DNA from: Physocladia obscura
Lineage: Eukaryota > Chytridiomycota > Chytridiomycetes > Chytridiales > Chytriomycetaceae
NCBI GenBank assembly: GCA_027596945.1
Contig: JADGJH010000080.1
Location: forward strand, 1 to 33,084
DNA length: 33,084 nucleotides
Reading direction: 5' to 3'
The position numbers and the translations under genes are program-made. Within the stretch, counting starts at the first letter, position 1, and every line of letters starts with the position of its first letter. Under the pieces are notes generated by a model that saw only the letters and a list, made by a program, of their open reading frames with translations, was not told the DNA's origin and searched no databases. Shown here piece after piece: positions 32,286 through 33,084 of this stretch.

Positions 32286-33084
32286 ATTTTAGATGATTTG
32301 TTTTTTTATTGGTCATCTTTCAACGATCGACAGTTCTTCCCACAGCTTGATCACTTCAAACAGCTTTCTTCGACCATACTATAACAACATTTGCTTCTTA
32401 TACAATTCAAAAAAAACTTCCATTCCTGTACACTTTTTGGATCGCACTCATAAAATTAATCATACAATCATTACTAATTATTGCAGGCAAAACAATTCCA
32501 GCATCTGAACCAGCCCATTGAATCTGTTCATTCTTTGAAATAATCCCTTGCGCCCAGATATATATTGCTTAAGTCCGCAAAATATAAGAAACCTTCTTCT
32601 CTACTGGGAATAGTCAAATCAGCACAAATTCAATAACCACTGATACATGTTGAATTCTGCAGTGCCATGAGGTCTGAATAAAATAAATTAGCGCCGTAGT
32701 CTAGAAGCAACGTTGCATGTCGGTTTGAGGGTTACAGTCAAAAGTGCAGTAAATTACAGTTTCATTTTTCATGGACACCTATTTTCAATGTGAATGGGAC
32801 AGAAAAAAAATTGCGTTTTTCAATAAATGATAAATACTTATTATACTGAAAATACTGATCTTCCACCAACAGTATATTCTGCATCAAACCCATGGGAACT
32901 CATCAGCATCCTGATCCATTGCTTTGGTGGATTATTTTGGCATGCATGGAGGGACAAAGTACTAGGGCCATTGCAAAATGCCTGTTTGTAACACAGAATT
33001 TTGTTTTACACCTATGGATACTTTCATATGCTTGGAACAGCCAGAAATCCATATTCAAGACCATCAGTTTGACAGCAGGCTTTG
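32286..33084. other. Intergenic right edge, VPS35 promoter side
   Basis: About 800 bp upstream of VPS35, with AT-rich sequence and no intact gene. At the edge, a minus-strand frame is open from the window end down to a TGA at 32905-32903 (59 codons, e.g. LMVLNMDFWLFQAYESI). An overlapping second frame is also open for about 47 codons. Neither has a recognised motif or a start inside the window. They could be the end of a gene or a transposon remnant lying to the right, or chance. Confidence 0.4.

Overview
This window looks like nuclear DNA from an early-diverging fungus, most likely a chytrid. The lineage is inferred from gene content: nothing in the sequence names a species. The genome here is AT-rich and compact, with GC-rich patches in some exons. 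Protein genes are split by many short GT-AG introns, mostly 48-126 nt. Orthologues typical of fungi (IPP1, YPD1-like, CMS1-like, WSS1-like) sit beside families common in zoosporic fungi: hybrid histidine kinases with a MASE1 sensor, F-box/leucine-rich-repeat proteins and an ADA2-type adenosine deaminase. All gene models were spliced by eye, checking frame and splice-site phase at every junction.

Layout, left to right: (1) 1-1708, AT-rich sequence with a decayed ORF. (2) 1709-3472 (-), an ADA2/CECR1-type adenosine deaminase. (3) 3473-5360, intergenic with a TGC-rich tract. (4) 5361-7705 (+), an Ariadne-type RBR ubiquitin ligase. (5) 7780-8490 (-), an unrecognised gene. (6) 9109-9613 (+), ribosomal protein uS12/RPS23. 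(7) 9795-10274 (+), a YPD1-like histidine phosphotransfer protein whose stop codon abuts that of (8), a CMS1-like ribosome-biogenesis protein (10275-11197, -). (9) 11264-14888 (-), a MASE1 hybrid kinase with two apparently functional receivers but a degenerate kinase core. (10) 14919-18495 (-), its tandem, more decayed paralogue (pseudogene). (11) 18545-19578 (-), an ataxin-3-like Josephin deubiquitinase, divergent from (12) IPP1 inorganic pyrophosphatase (19795-20961, +). (13) about 21150-21606, a degenerate PHD-finger-like remnant. (14) 21742-23772 (-), an F-box plus plant-type LRR protein. (15) 24333-25462 (+), an orphan type I membrane protein. (16) 25534-26768 (-), a WSS1-type WLM protease, head-to-head and almost without spacer with (17) a secreted M24-family peptidase (26788-28304, +). 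(18) 28470-32285 (-), VPS35 of retromer in 12 exons. The right edge is intergenic.

The most interesting stretch is 9.8-18.5 kb. A His-phosphotransfer protein lies within 1 kb of a hybrid 'kinase' that keeps both receiver aspartates but has lost the phospho-accepting histidine and one ATP-binding box, next to a still more decayed tandem copy. That suggests a local phosphorelay module in which the membrane protein may act as a phosphate sink or reverse-transfer partner rather than a kinase. In both receivers of the intact copy, the phosphorylated loop is isolated on its own 28-30 nt micro-exon. Elsewhere the spacing is extreme: abutting stop codons, divergent start codons on shared CATG palindromes, and head-to-tail neighbours about 30-66 bp apart.
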